DNA of 64,000 nt. Source: Zetaproteobacteria bacterium. GTDB taxonomy: Bacteria > Pseudomonadota > Alphaproteobacteria > Micavibrionales > Micavibrionaceae. Below, piece after piece: positions 18,476 to 28,106 of this stretch. The notes below the pieces were generated by a model. It was not told the DNA's origin. It saw only the letters and a program-made list of their open reading frames with translations, and made no database searches. The translations under genes were made by a program, and so were the position numbers. The DNA is taken from positions 278,823-342,822 of the forward strand of contig NVXI01000002.1 in NCBI GenBank assembly GCA_002747015.1, given 5' to 3'. Numbering within the stretch: position 1 is the stretch's first letter; every line of letters starts with the position of its first letter.

Positions 18476-19441
18476 TTAGAAATTTTGTATGTCCTTAATA
18501 AATTGCTTTAAACGTTTGATCTGATTTTTCGCATGTTGCAACGGTGAAAACAAGAGGTCAATCGTCCCACGCGCCAAAGATGGTGAAAACCATGCCACAC
18601 CTAGAATAACGGCTTTGATTATTCGAGGGCCTAACATATTGACACTTGGTAGACCCTCTGGCTGATACCCATAACGTTTCATAGGATCCGCGCAGAGATT
18701 TTGAATAATAGCACACTCGCCAGCGCTAAGAAGAGCCAACCGCTCTCCTGTATTGGGTGTTGTAAATTGATGATCACCAACATAACTGTAATAAGCATGC
18801 TCGGGGATATCCTGATCCCAACCATCGTCCATCCCTAAAAACTGAAGCGATTCCGTGTTCGATTTGATCTGATTAAAGTTTATAACCGTGATGTTATCCG
18901 GATGCTCTTTTTGAATTCGATCGGCTATATGGGCGGATAAAATCCAGCTAAATAGGCGTTTATAGAACCCACTTTTCCGGTCTTTTCGTGCATTTGGAAA
19001 GTCCTGCCAATAAAGACCAGCGCACACACAATCACGTGGGTCACGAATAACAACGCACAAATGAATATCCGGCCAAGCGCGCAGTAATTGTTTATAATAA
19101 AGCTCCGCATGAAGATCGGCAATCGCCCAACGTGCTCCAAATGCGTGATGCACCCGTCCCAAAAATGAATTTTGATCACTGCGTGAGCGCATTTCAAACT
19201 GTTCTATCGGTGCTAAGGTCTTGGATTTAGCCTCGTCAATATAGCGCGGTCTCTCCACATACTCGTTGAAAAGGCCCGAATGCGCATCCTTCATTAGGTA
19301 AGAAAAACGCGATAAATACGCAGGAAACAATCCTTCAAATATCAGACCGTTATGGGTATCACTATGCGCATGCATCAGCTTAGCCAACGTGGTCTTACCC
19401 GCGCGCGATGTACCACAGAAAATAATCGTATCATATGTCAT
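18476..19441 (-). CDS. Sulfotransferase-like P-loop protein
   Basis: A 321-residue protein with two features of PAPS-dependent sulfotransferases: an N-terminal 5'-phosphosulfate-binding loop in FCGTSRAGKTTLAKLM, and the 3'-phosphate-binding VIRDPRDCVCAGLYW. The loop is also Walker-A-like (GTSRAGKTT), so a kinase cannot be excluded. It may sulfate a sugar of the surface glycan. No PAPS-synthesis genes are in the window. The longer frame begins with TTG (19486) inside the upstream gene, so the ATG at 19441 is taken. It lies 23 bases after the GT-B-like gene and 40 bases before the kinase frame. Confidence 0.68.
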   Translation of the reverse strand: MTYDTIIFCGTSRAGKTTLAKLMHAHSDTHNGLIFEGLFPAYLSRFSYLMKDAHSGLFNEYVERPRYIDEAKSKTLAPIEQFEMRSRSDQNSFLGRVHHAFGARWAIADLHAELYYKQLLRAWPDIHLCVVIRDPRDCVCAGLYWQDFPNARKDRKSGFYKRLFSWILSAHIADRIQKEHPDNITVINFNQIKSNTESLQFLGMDDGWDQDIPEHAYYSYVGDHQFTTPNTGERLALLSAGECAIIQNLCADPMKRYGYQPEGLPSVNMLGPRIIKAVILGVAWFSPSLARGTIDLLFSPLQHAKNQIKRLKQFIKDIQNF

Positions 19442-19464
19442 GTATCTACTACTGATATACTTGT

Positions 19465-20478
19465 TTAACGTGCTTCTATCATACAATGCTGCTTAATTAT
19501 ATCCAGCATTTTAACGCCTGCCTTTTTACAAAGACCCTCTTTATTAGAAGGATAATGACGCGCATACCCATCATCCATAATGGCTTCTATAGCCCGACCT
19601 AAATGATTTCCATCTGTAGAAACAATCAAATTATCAGGTAATATATGCGGCAACCATTGACGTTCTTGTGGGGTTAGAAGCGCGGCAATTGTAGGCACCC
19701 CGACCAATGCAGATTCCGCCAAGAGTGATGTGGTCGTTCCAATCACCATATCCACCTGAAACGCCAAATCAATCCCAAGACCATCCCCTTGATAAATCGT
19801 AGCATTGTTTTTATAGGCTGCAAACTCGTCAGCATGGTTTCTTGGATGTAGCTTTATAATAATTTTGTGGTTTTTCAATTTACTAAATAAGGTTTCTAAT
19901 AAAACAAATGATCGCACATCCTCTGCACTTTGCGTATTAAACCCACTATTTTTGTAATCAGCCCCTATCGTTGGCACAACAGGATCAGCCAGAAAAAGAA
20001 CCGTTTTATGCGGAGCACTTTGTTTCGTTAATCCCTCCACCCGGTCCACAACAAAGTCATATCGCGGGTTACCCACTATATAGATACGCGAGGCATCGAA
20101 TCCAAGATTAATATAAGACTTTTCAGTTGCCATCTCGGTCACGAACAGGAAATCAGGCGCATAATGCAACGGGTCATCTGTGTGCCCCTTAAAACGGAAC
20201 TCTGTATTTACGCAGGCATCAACGTAAGAAAAACTTGGGATACCCTGCTCTTTCGCGCGGAGAATATATTCAAATGACCCACTATCATGACTATGTGATG
20301 CACCAACGACGATCGCACTGACCTGATCTGGAACGCCATCAGATAATATGATCCCATGATCCTGTATATATTTTACAGCCGAGCCTTCTGCGATTATATG
20401 CGTATTTTCACCTTGCATGGCAAGAGCAATAATACCATTGGCACCACCGGGGTTTTCTGCAAAACATAAGATACTCAT
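19465..20478 (-). CDS. GT-B-fold glycan biosynthesis protein, specificity unknown
   Basis: A 337-residue protein built like UDP-GlcNAc 2-epimerases and capsule transferases of the GT-B fold. The first half opens MSILCFAENPGGANGIIAL and has YIVGNPRYDFV. The second has IIIKLHPRNHADEF and VIGTTTSLLAESALVGVPTIAAL, which form the usual donor-binding crossover. The catalytic residues of NeuC-type epimerases cannot be identified with confidence, so it may be an epimerase, a hydrolysing enzyme for a UDP sugar, or a transferase. ATGA couples its start to the oxidoreductase gene upstream (20475-21428). Confidence 0.6.
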   Translation of the reverse strand: MSILCFAENPGGANGIIALAMQGENTHIIAEGSAVKYIQDHGIILSDGVPDQVSAIVVGASHSHDSGSFEYILRAKEQGIPSFSYVDACVNTEFRFKGHTDDPLHYAPDFLFVTEMATEKSYINLGFDASRIYIVGNPRYDFVVDRVEGLTKQSAPHKTVLFLADPVVPTIGADYKNSGFNTQSAEDVRSFVLLETLFSKLKNHKIIIKLHPRNHADEFAAYKNNATIYQGDGLGIDLAFQVDMVIGTTTSLLAESALVGVPTIAALLTPQERQWLPHILPDNLIVSTDGNHLGRAIEAIMDDGYARHYPSNKEGLCKKAGVKMLDIIKQHCMIEAR

Positions 20479-21428
20479 GATATTATTTTTTCTAAAATTC
20501 GTTCGTTTTCCAAGGCAGATTCCCCGTCACTCAACAACGGTGCCTCCCCCTGCATTGCCTTTGCCAGATTATCATAAAGACCATAGAGCGCCGTACCCGC
20601 CCCCGTTATACTCAAGGTGGCTTGGTCGCTTACGATCTCGCGATCACCATCTAAGGCGCGATGATCGTTTAGGGGTGATTTGCGCATGACCAAACCACCT
20701 TGGATAAATTCTGTACGGCCTGCTCTGCCCCATATATCAAGGCCAACTTCTCTGTATTGTTGAAAATCCAAGGCATGAGCATACACTTGTGCACCACCGA
20801 ACAACGTCAATTGAAAATCAATATTTACATCCCCTTCAATCGGAAAAGATTCCGAACTTTGCGGGATAGATGAGGGTTTCGCATCAGATATTTCACCAAA
20901 TAAATACCGAATTTGATCTATCAGATGCACCGCATTATTACGCAAACCATTACCATAGGTCATAAACACAACTTGCGGGCTGTCCTGTTTTGTTTCAAAC
21001 GTCTTTTTAAGGTCAATGACGGTCTGGTCAAAACGACGCCAATAATTAATTTGTAAGAGAATGTTCTGGGATGAGCAATATTCCACGATTTCCTGCGCTT
21101 GAGCCAAATCATAAGCAATCGGTTTTTCCATGATGATGGCTTTAAGATTAGAAAATGTTTTTATAATCTCTAACCTGCCTGTAGGTGGCGTCGCCAAAAC
21201 AAGGACATCAGGACAATAATCCTTTGCGATGTCCTCAACATTGGAAAAATTCTGTCCCTCAACAGAGCGATCATGATCATAAAGCGCGCCACAATCAAAA
21301 GATGGATGATCGCGCAAGGCTTCGATATGGCTGCTATATTTGTAATGCGCAGAAACTTTTGCATCTGCGGCGTTTTTAACGCCCATTTTCCCAAGGCCAA
21401 TTAATGCTGTTTTAAATGGCCTATCCAT
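20475..21428 (-). CDS. Gfo/Idh/MocA family oxidoreductase (module A)
   Basis: A 317-residue NAD(P)-dependent sugar oxidoreductase. The Rossmann motif is ALIGLGKMGVKNA, followed by VLATPPTGR and the family's IMEKPIAYD with the conserved Lys-Pro. The C-terminal alpha/beta domain contains NNAVHLIDQIRYLFGE. The ATG at 21428 is used because the longer ORF runs into the cytidylyltransferase gene. Together with the SpsF-like and DegT genes directly upstream it forms a three-gene module found again at 30544-33382. Such enzymes oxidise or reduce a hydroxyl of an amino sugar, often just before transamination. Confidence 0.88.
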   Translation of the reverse strand: MDRPFKTALIGLGKMGVKNAADAKVSAHYKYSSHIEALRDHPSFDCGALYDHDRSVEGQNFSNVEDIAKDYCPDVLVLATPPTGRLEIIKTFSNLKAIIMEKPIAYDLAQAQEIVEYCSSQNILLQINYWRRFDQTVIDLKKTFETKQDSPQVVFMTYGNGLRNNAVHLIDQIRYLFGEISDAKPSSIPQSSESFPIEGDVNIDFQLTLFGGAQVYAHALDFQQYREVGLDIWGRAGRTEFIQGGLVMRKSPLNDHRALDGDREIVSDQATLSITGAGTALYGLYDNLAKAMQGEAPLLSDGESALENERILEKIIS

Positions 21429-21430
21429 GA

Positions 21431-22201
21431 TCAGAGCGCCTTTCCCCCCTCCATACGAACAGGTTTGTTCGTACAATGTGCATTAATTTTTTGTATTTCA
21501 GGCTTTTTTCTAAGCAATTGCAATATTTCCTGCGCACCAAAATCTGTCGGCCCAAAAATAGGTTCTAACTCTTCATAAACACGCGTAATAAAGTCCAAAT
21601 CCTCATAATAATCAAGCTGCGTACGTTGATCAGGGGCGGCCCAACGCGGCGGCGACACAAGGTGGATAATGCGGTACTTATCCGGATTTTCATAAAAATA
21701 AAGCGATACATGCTCTCGCACAGCAGTATCTTGAATATTCTCTGCCACCCAGTACAAGTCTTGCGCACGGAACACTTGCACATCAGCCCCTTGCGGATAG
21801 GTCACTTTAGAAGCATTACTCACGATGTCGCAATCATTGGCCAAGAACATTGCAATACCTTGATCAATAACATCAACATCCAGCAATATACAATCTCCTG
21901 TAATTTCAACAATAATATCACTGTTCATGGATTTTTGTGCATCGACGACGCGCTGTAGGACATCATCCTCACTGCCGCGATGACAGGCTATGCCCTGCTC
22001 CCTTGCACATTTTGCCAATGGATCATCTTTTGGACCTTCGGTTGTAGCCAAAATAATGCCATCTAAATTCTGGCAGGCTTTTAGACGATCAATAACACGC
22101 ACCAAGGCAGGTTTTCCGCACACATCTGCCATCATCTTACCAGGGAAGCGCGATGATCCCATGCGTGCCTCTATACTGGCCACTATTTTAGGTTTTTTCA
22201 T
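21431..22201 (-). CDS. SpsF-like cytidylyltransferase (module A)
   Basis: A 256-residue nucleotidyltransferase of the SpsF/acylneuraminate cytidylyltransferase type. The nucleotide-binding start IEARMGSSRFPGKMMADVCGK (residues about 10-30) and ITGDCILLD, with the metal-binding Asp, are clear. It would activate a nonulosonic or similar sugar with CMP. At 256 residues it is longer than the module-B paralogue (213 residues). The start abuts the stop of the DegT gene, and its own TGA overlaps the region of the oxidoreductase start, so the three are translated as a unit. Confidence 0.88.
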   Translation of the reverse strand: MKKPKIVASIEARMGSSRFPGKMMADVCGKPALVRVIDRLKACQNLDGIILATTEGPKDDPLAKCAREQGIACHRGSEDDVLQRVVDAQKSMNSDIIVEITGDCILLDVDVIDQGIAMFLANDCDIVSNASKVTYPQGADVQVFRAQDLYWVAENIQDTAVREHVSLYFYENPDKYRIIHLVSPPRWAAPDQRTQLDYYEDLDFITRVYEELEPIFGPTDFGAQEILQLLRKKPEIQKINAHCTNKPVRMEGGKAL

Positions 22202-23488
22202 TTAAGACGCCTCCTGATACTCATATTTTTTCAGATCATCAATATTCTCAAGCACTTTACCAAAAGCATCTTGTATCAGTTTTATTTCACCCTCAGATAA
22301 ATCATATGCACACGGCTCAAACCCTAAGAATCTATTGTGCTTCATATCCTCAACAACAGGGCACATTCCAGCCTCATATGTCACGTCTGATTGATTGAAA
22401 GGAAAACCATCACGCCCCATAGCAATACGCTTTTGAAAGATCGGCAACATATAAAGCGGTGCAAGATATCCTTCAAAATTAGGAACGCCTTCTGCAGAAA
22501 GGGCTTTGCTGAATGTTGAACGCGAAATACCAAGTGTATCCTGATCTATTTGCGCAGCCCAGACATAATAGACATGGCGGCAATTTTCGCGCACATGTGG
22601 TGCAATAATACCATCGGCGCCCGCTACGGCCACGGAAAGGCTCTGGGAAAGAGCCTCACGACGGCGAACATGATGCTCTATATCCTCTAACTGAACCAAA
22701 CCAATCGCCGCGCTTAACTCTGTCATACGGAAGTTATGCCCAAACATATTCACCAAATTGTCTACGCCTGCCGCATCAACGACAGCCTCTGCGTGATTAC
22801 GCACCATCGCCAGTCTTTGGGCAAGGTCATCATCATTTGTTGTACACATCCCCCCTTCACCAGTATGGATATGCTTGTGATAATTAAGACTGAAAATACC
22901 GATATGCCCGATCGTACCGCAATAAACACCGTTTTCTGTACCAAGGGGAGCCTGTGCATTATCCTCTATCAAATAAAGGTCATGTTCATCTGCGATCGCT
23001 TTCAATTCTGTGAGGCGCGCGCTATGACCAAAAATATTAGTCACAAGAATAGCCTTAGTGCGCGGCGATATCGCATCTCTGACAGCCTGAGGGTCAAGGC
23101 CAAATGTCTCTGGTTCAATATCGGCGAAAACCGGTATCGCGCCATAGCCCAAAGGTGCCATTGCCGTCGCAGACATGGTGTAGGGTGAAATTATAACCTC
23201 ATCACCCGGACTAATCCCGATGGCGGCCATGGCGGCATAAAGGCCGGATGTATTTGAATTGACTGAAATAGCATGCTTAACTTTGAACTGTTTTTTCCAT
23301 GCTGCTTCAAATTCTTGTATTTTGGGCCCACCCCAAAACTTATCATTCCAGCTGCCATAAAACCCTGATATCAAACCAGAATCCATAACCTCCATCACAG
23401 CCGATTTTTCTTTATCACCAATGGATTTATATGGCTTAAACGTTTCGGTGATTATTGGATTTCCACCTAATAGAGCTAATTCACTCAT
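22202..23488 (-). CDS. DegT/DnrJ/EryC1/StrS aminotransferase (module A)
   Basis: A 428-residue PLP-dependent sugar aminotransferase. The PLP lysine lies in SLNYHKHIHTGEGGMCTTND, the cofactor phosphate site is in SVNSNTSGLYAAMAAIGI, and IEDNAQAPLG holds the Asp that contacts the pyridine nitrogen. HNFRMTELSAAIGL is also typical. It would convert a keto sugar to an amino sugar. It is longer than the module-B aminotransferase (386 residues), mainly through the N-terminal segment. ATGA overlap couples it to the methyltransferase gene before it. Confidence 0.92.
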   Translation of the reverse strand: MSELALLGGNPIITETFKPYKSIGDKEKSAVMEVMDSGLISGFYGSWNDKFWGGPKIQEFEAAWKKQFKVKHAISVNSNTSGLYAAMAAIGISPGDEVIISPYTMSATAMAPLGYGAIPVFADIEPETFGLDPQAVRDAISPRTKAILVTNIFGHSARLTELKAIADEHDLYLIEDNAQAPLGTENGVYCGTIGHIGIFSLNYHKHIHTGEGGMCTTNDDDLAQRLAMVRNHAEAVVDAAGVDNLVNMFGHNFRMTELSAAIGLVQLEDIEHHVRRREALSQSLSVAVAGADGIIAPHVRENCRHVYYVWAAQIDQDTLGISRSTFSKALSAEGVPNFEGYLAPLYMLPIFQKRIAMGRDGFPFNQSDVTYEAGMCPVVEDMKHNRFLGFEPCAYDLSEGEIKLIQDAFGKVLENIDDLKKYEYQEAS

Positions 23489-24312
23489 TCTTGCCCCTCA
23501 ACATTCATAAATGCGCGCAATGTATATTTCTTGCTCGGATCACGTATGCGCTCCACATGCAACGGTACAAATCCGGCACGTTCAGCCAGAATGATAATTG
23601 ATGGCATACTAAACGCACAGATATGCTCAACAAAGAATTCCTGACGATCCGCCCCCTCAAGAGCAGCTTGCGTCGCATCAGGCAATTCGACATAAACCAG
23701 ACCACCATCATTCAGATACGTTTTACTTTTGGCCAACATAGCCACAGGATCAGGAACATGTTCCAACACCTTATTAAAACTAATAAAATCATAGGTGCTA
23801 TCTTGACCTTCTAAAGCCATAAAATCTGATTGTATGGCCTCAACACCGACAACATCGCGTGCATGCGCCGATTGTACAGGGTCAGGATCAACCGCAATAT
23901 AATTCCAGTAAGGGCGATGTTTGCGCATTTGGTGCAAGAAAACACAAAGACCAGAACCAACATCCATAACAGATTTCGGGTTATCATCCATGAAATACCG
24001 GTCACAAAAACGTAGAATATTATCAACGCGCGCTGCATTATCGGATTGCTCCGACGGTAAATTTATTATCTTATCGAATGTTGCTTTTAACTTATCGCCA
24101 TATGTGGTTTGCACATATTGCCCATCATAAAGGACGGATTCATCAAAACTATTCCACGCCACATGATGCCCGCAACGCGCACATTCATGTATCTCATGCT
24201 TATATGTTTCATCAATAGGAAAAAACACTTTATCATTTGGAGCTGGTTTATCATGAGCGAATTTGAGGCTGAAATCTGTGCTGCCGCAAATACATGTAAT
24301 ATCTCTGTTCAT
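23485..24312 (-). CDS. SAM-dependent methyltransferase with N-terminal zinc-ribbon-like motif
   Basis: A 275-residue protein. An N-terminal CxC pair (ITCICGSTDF) and CARCGHH at about residue 45 suggest a small zinc-binding domain, as in sugar C-methyltransferases and relatives. The class I SAM domain follows: VMDVGSGLCVFLHQM (motif I), YIAVDPDPVQ, and FISFNKVLEHVPDP, then YVELPDA. The ATG at 24312 is used, ten bases past the upstream amidotransferase stop. It may methylate a sugar precursor. Confidence 0.85.
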   Translation of the reverse strand: MNRDITCICGSTDFSLKFAHDKPAPNDKVFFPIDETYKHEIHECARCGHHVAWNSFDESVLYDGQYVQTTYGDKLKATFDKIINLPSEQSDNAARVDNILRFCDRYFMDDNPKSVMDVGSGLCVFLHQMRKHRPYWNYIAVDPDPVQSAHARDVVGVEAIQSDFMALEGQDSTYDFISFNKVLEHVPDPVAMLAKSKTYLNDGGLVYVELPDATQAALEGADRQEFFVEHICAFSMPSIIILAERAGFVPLHVERIRDPSKKYTLRAFMNVEGQE

Positions 24313-24322
24313 ATTTAAATCT

Positions 24323-26161
24323 CTAAAAATTTTCTTCCAAAAACAGCTTAGCACTAATGAAATAGAAGAGAAATTTACTTTTACTGTTAGGGAGGTGGTT
24401 TTCTGAAATCAGCGCTTCTATTTTATCACGACGGATATAATCAAATATTGGGCTATCGGATAGTAAATCAGCGCGTACCTGCGGGTTATCCAACCGGATC
24501 AACGAATCAATTGGCACATTAAATCCAATTTTACGGCGGTTATCGACAACGACATCTGGCGCAATACCGCGTATAGCCTCACGCAGGACGGCTTTGGCCG
24601 CTCCATTGCGAATAAGATGTTGAACGGGGATTTTATTGGCGTATTCGAATAGGTCTCTGTCGAGGAAAGGCGAACGATTTTCAATCGAGCAATACATCGC
24701 ATTACTATCATCTTCATGCAAAATGATGGGGGTTGCCTCATTAAACAATTCATTCAACATGCGGTTTTTTAGGAGACTATCTGTACGATATGTTTCTTCA
24801 AAAAAACTCTCGGACCATGGATCCGTCAGGAATGTTTCAAAGTTAGCGGCATCAAGGTAAATGTGCCCACGCTCCTGCGGGTTATTAATAAACGTATCAT
24901 GGCTTTGTAAATAAGGATTACGGACGATTGGCTGGATATGCTCTTGCCAATTTGCAACACTTTGTGTGAAATGATTCGGCTGACCTTGAATATCATGCAG
25001 ATATAAAAGGTGATGATCGTAATAACCAGAGAACAGCTCATCCGCAGCAGAACCACTGATTGATATTTTATAGCCCTTTTCTGCCATAGCCCGCTGTAAC
25101 AGCCAGTAAACATAGAATGTCGCCGTGTAAACTGGGGCATCATGATGACGCACCAATTCGCGCATATTCTCCATAAAACCACCTGTTTCCAGATGGATTG
25201 CTGTATGCTTAATACCTAGTTCTTGAACCGAGGCATTGACCATGTCCTCCTCTTCATAACGCTCATCCTTATTAACAATCGTAAAGCCATGGACATCGTA
25301 ATTCAGTTCACGTTTGGCGAGACTAATCAAGGCGTTTGAATCGACCCCGCCACTCATACAAAACGCAAGAGGCACATCGCAGCGCAGACGAAGTTCAACA
25401 GATCGGATAAGCAAATCACGCGTCTCTTTAACCGCCTGATCAAAGGTGATGCTCTCATCAATACTGTATTCTATGGGCCAATAATTATGCTCACTCACCT
25501 CTAATTGCATATTTATTTTAAGGCAGTGCCCCGACTTAACCTCCTGAATATCCTTAAAGAAATTCTCCGGCTGCTTATAAAGGCTTTTATAACCATTCAC
25601 CAAATAGCGTTTCAGGTGATTTTCATTCAGGGCAAAGCCTGACCCCTTTAATGATTTTATAAATTTAACTTCGGATCCAAAGAACAATGCGCCTTTATCA
25701 TCACGATAATAATAAAGCGGTTTTTCGCCAAAGCGATCACGACTAAGTAACAGATCGCCCGAGCGTGTATCATACCAAGCAAACGCCCACATCCCTTCCA
25801 GTTTATCCAGCGCGTCCTCTCCCCAAAAGGCAAGGGCAGCGGCCAGAACTTCTGTATCAGAAGTGGTTTTAAACTGTAGGCCTTCTTTTTCAAGAATTTT
25901 TCGAACTTCGATATAATTATAAATCTCGCCGTTAAAAGACAGAATATAATGATCATAGACAAAGGGCTGCGTCGCACGCTCGTTCAAATCAATAATACTG
26001 AGGCGAGAGTGCAACAACGACAAAAAATGGTTATGTTCCGGCATTTGGAAAGAGCGCGATTGTTGCGCATCAGGCCCACGCCGTTTCATCAACGGCAATG
26101 TTTGGGCAATAACAGCCTCAGCCAGTGGCGTTCTACCTATATAACCAGCAATTCCGCACAT
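24323..26161 (-). CDS. Asparagine synthase-like glutamine amidotransferase (copy 2)
   Basis: A 612-residue class II amidotransferase with Cys2 in MCGIAGYIGRTP, glutaminase motifs RLSIIDLNERATQPF and FNGEIYNYIEV, the PP-loop SGGVDSNALISL and SGSAADELFSGYYDHHL. Compared with copy 1 it is similar in length and keeps all catalytic elements. Both may amidate carboxyl groups in the glycan, or one may be a true asparagine synthetase. The gene lies 7 bases after the NeuB gene and 10 before the methyltransferase, fitting a role in nonulosonate decoration. Confidence 0.9.
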   Translation of the reverse strand: MCGIAGYIGRTPLAEAVIAQTLPLMKRRGPDAQQSRSFQMPEHNHFLSLLHSRLSIIDLNERATQPFVYDHYILSFNGEIYNYIEVRKILEKEGLQFKTTSDTEVLAAALAFWGEDALDKLEGMWAFAWYDTRSGDLLLSRDRFGEKPLYYYRDDKGALFFGSEVKFIKSLKGSGFALNENHLKRYLVNGYKSLYKQPENFFKDIQEVKSGHCLKINMQLEVSEHNYWPIEYSIDESITFDQAVKETRDLLIRSVELRLRCDVPLAFCMSGGVDSNALISLAKRELNYDVHGFTIVNKDERYEEEDMVNASVQELGIKHTAIHLETGGFMENMRELVRHHDAPVYTATFYVYWLLQRAMAEKGYKISISGSAADELFSGYYDHHLLYLHDIQGQPNHFTQSVANWQEHIQPIVRNPYLQSHDTFINNPQERGHIYLDAANFETFLTDPWSESFFEETYRTDSLLKNRMLNELFNEATPIILHEDDSNAMYCSIENRSPFLDRDLFEYANKIPVQHLIRNGAAKAVLREAIRGIAPDVVVDNRRKIGFNVPIDSLIRLDNPQVRADLLSDSPIFDYIRRDKIEALISENHLPNSKSKFLFYFISAKLFLEENF

Positions 26162-26168
26162 AATAAGA

Positions 26169-27176
26169 CTACACGCTTTCCTTTTTAATCAGGTGACCTT
26201 CGGCAGTGTCATTATTGACTGTCTTACCAATTAATGTATCAAATTCCGCAGAGGTGAACTCTGTTGAGGGGCGCGCATAAATCAGATCATCCGCAGTTAG
26301 GACGTGCCCTGCTTTCAGATCATGCGCCGCAACGATTCCTTTGCGTACATGCGGGATTAAATCCTGTTCACAAGGTTGTACCGCCTTCGTAAACGTGCCT
26401 AAGGCCGCTTTAACAAGCTGAGCGCTTTTAATAAAGGCCTTAAGCTCTTGCGGTTCAAAAGACAAGGCATGGTCATGAAAATCGCGCTCAGTCTTCTTAT
26501 CGGTAAAGTGGATTTCAATAATATTTGCACCCAATGCAACGGCGGCAAGGCATGCTTCTGGTTCAATCACATGGTTCGAATATCCAACAGGCAACCCATA
26601 ACGCTCTGCCAGAAAAGGCACGCTTAATACGTTTGCTTGTTCAATTGGCGCGGGATATGAACAAATACAATGCATCAGGGCAAGGTTCTCTTTTGCTTTT
26701 GCTTCGCCAATTTCATCTTTCACCCACGATACAGCCTCGTCGATTTCTTGAATACTGGCCGCACCGGTTGAAATAATAAACGGTTTTCCTGTTGCCGCTA
26801 CTACGCGAATAACAGGCTCAAACGTGATATCCCCACTCGCGATTTTAAATGCATCAGTGTGCTTATCTAAAAACGGCACCCAATCTTCACTAAGCGGTGT
26901 TGAGAAAAATACAATACCGGCCTCTTTCGCCGCTTCAATCAATTCTAAATGATCTTCTTCAGAAAATGAAAAACGACCAACACGTTCAAAACGCTCCATA
27001 TTCTCTTTGCTGGCATAGCGTGCTGGCGTATAGCTTTGAAACTTCACCGCGTCCGCGCCTGTACTTGCGGCCAAACGGATAAGTTCCTTCGCGTAATCCA
27101 AGCCACCTTCATGGTTCACCCCGATCTCTGCGATAACAATTAAATCTTGCGCGGGGTTTTTATCAAATATTAGCAT
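26169..27176 (-). CDS. neuB: Nonulosonate (sialic/legionaminic/pseudaminic-type) synthase
   Basis: A 335-residue NeuB homologue with standard architecture: TIM barrel with IAEIGVNHEGG, DAVKFQSYTP, FFSTPLSE, KIASGDITF, ISTGAAS, HCICSYPAP, GYSNHVIEP and EIHFTDKKTERDFHDHALS, then a C-terminal SAF lid (KGIVAAHDLKAGHVLTADDL). It condenses phosphoenolpyruvate with a 6-deoxy-diaminohexose or N-acetylmannosamine. The sequence does not let me choose among sialic, legionaminic and pseudaminic acid. It lacks the CBS and second barrel of the paralogue at 4364-6613. It lies between a deacetylase gene and an amidotransferase gene. Confidence 0.93.
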   Translation of the reverse strand: MLIFDKNPAQDLIVIAEIGVNHEGGLDYAKELIRLAASTGADAVKFQSYTPARYASKENMERFERVGRFSFSEEDHLELIEAAKEAGIVFFSTPLSEDWVPFLDKHTDAFKIASGDITFEPVIRVVAATGKPFIISTGAASIQEIDEAVSWVKDEIGEAKAKENLALMHCICSYPAPIEQANVLSVPFLAERYGLPVGYSNHVIEPEACLAAVALGANIIEIHFTDKKTERDFHDHALSFEPQELKAFIKSAQLVKAALGTFTKAVQPCEQDLIPHVRKGIVAAHDLKAGHVLTADDLIYARPSTEFTSAEFDTLIGKTVNNDTAEGHLIKKESV

Positions 27177-27188
27177 AAGGATCTTCCT

Positions 27189-28106
27189 TTATCTCTGGGC
27201 GTCAACCATGTATCTATATAGATCAAACAAGCCTGTTTGTGCAGTGTTAATACCATCAATAGCAGTAGGACAGCAAGTGATTCCACGCAGCTTCAGAGCT
27301 TCAATCACAGTTTTGGAATAATGGTTTTCACGCCCCTGCGGGTAAGCATAATGATGATTTTCTATTCCGCCCTTTTCTTTTAACAAACGTAGGCTTGTAT
27401 CAATTTCATAATCCAAATTTTTTGTACTTAACCCAGACATGATGGGATGTGTGTGTGTGTGCCCTCCAAACGTAAAGAGTGGATTTTTATTCATTTCCTG
27501 AATTTGTGCCCATGATAGTTTTTTATCCAAAGGATCATCCGTCGTCTGTACACAAACCATACCAAGTGCCTTATAAAGCCAATCAATAATCATTTGTGGA
27601 TCACGCGTTTCATCTGCAAAAATATACTGACGCATTGCTTTCATTAGATTAATTTTATCCAGCCTTGAGGCAATGCTCATACTCTGATTATTCCATGGCA
27701 AGACTAAATCACATGTCACGTGAGGCATGTTTTCAAGGGCATACTCCGCCTGATCTGTCCAAGACATTGTTCCGTTTTCAATGAAATCTGTGGTGATATA
27801 AAATGTTGAAGGCAAATCAAGAGCGTTCAATATAGGCGCGGCAACACTATAATTATTTTCAAACCCATCATCAAAAGTAATGGCAAAGCTATTGGCGGGA
27901 TAACCCTGCCCATTATGATGAAAATCAATAACCTCGTCCATTGATAGACAAGAACCATGCGCTTTCAAATCAACCAAAATATCGTGGAAGAATTCTGCTT
28001 CAATATGCTTTCGAATATAATTACGGACTTGGTAGTTATTTTCTTTTATCACGCCATGAAAAAGCAGAATCAAAACACCATCACTAGAAAGTTTATGAGA
28101 GATCAT
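27189..28106 (-). CDS. NodB-type polysaccharide deacetylase
   Basis: A 305-residue carbohydrate esterase family 4-like protein. The NodB motif 1 FAITFDDGFENN supplies the catalytic Asp pair and metal-binding Asp, and motif 2 is FGGHTHTHPIMSG with the zinc histidines. No signal peptide is evident, so it may act on a cytosolic sugar intermediate, removing an N- or O-acyl group before formylation. ATGA overlap with the formyltransferase upstream (start 28106) indicates coupled translation and links deacylation to formylation. Confidence 0.87.
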   Translation of the reverse strand: MISHKLSSDGVLILLFHGVIKENNYQVRNYIRKHIEAEFFHDILVDLKAHGSCLSMDEVIDFHHNGQGYPANSFAITFDDGFENNYSVAAPILNALDLPSTFYITTDFIENGTMSWTDQAEYALENMPHVTCDLVLPWNNQSMSIASRLDKINLMKAMRQYIFADETRDPQMIIDWLYKALGMVCVQTTDDPLDKKLSWAQIQEMNKNPLFTFGGHTHTHPIMSGLSTKNLDYEIDTSLRLLKEKGGIENHHYAYPQGRENHYSKTVIEALKLRGITCCPTAIDGINTAQTGLFDLYRYMVDAQR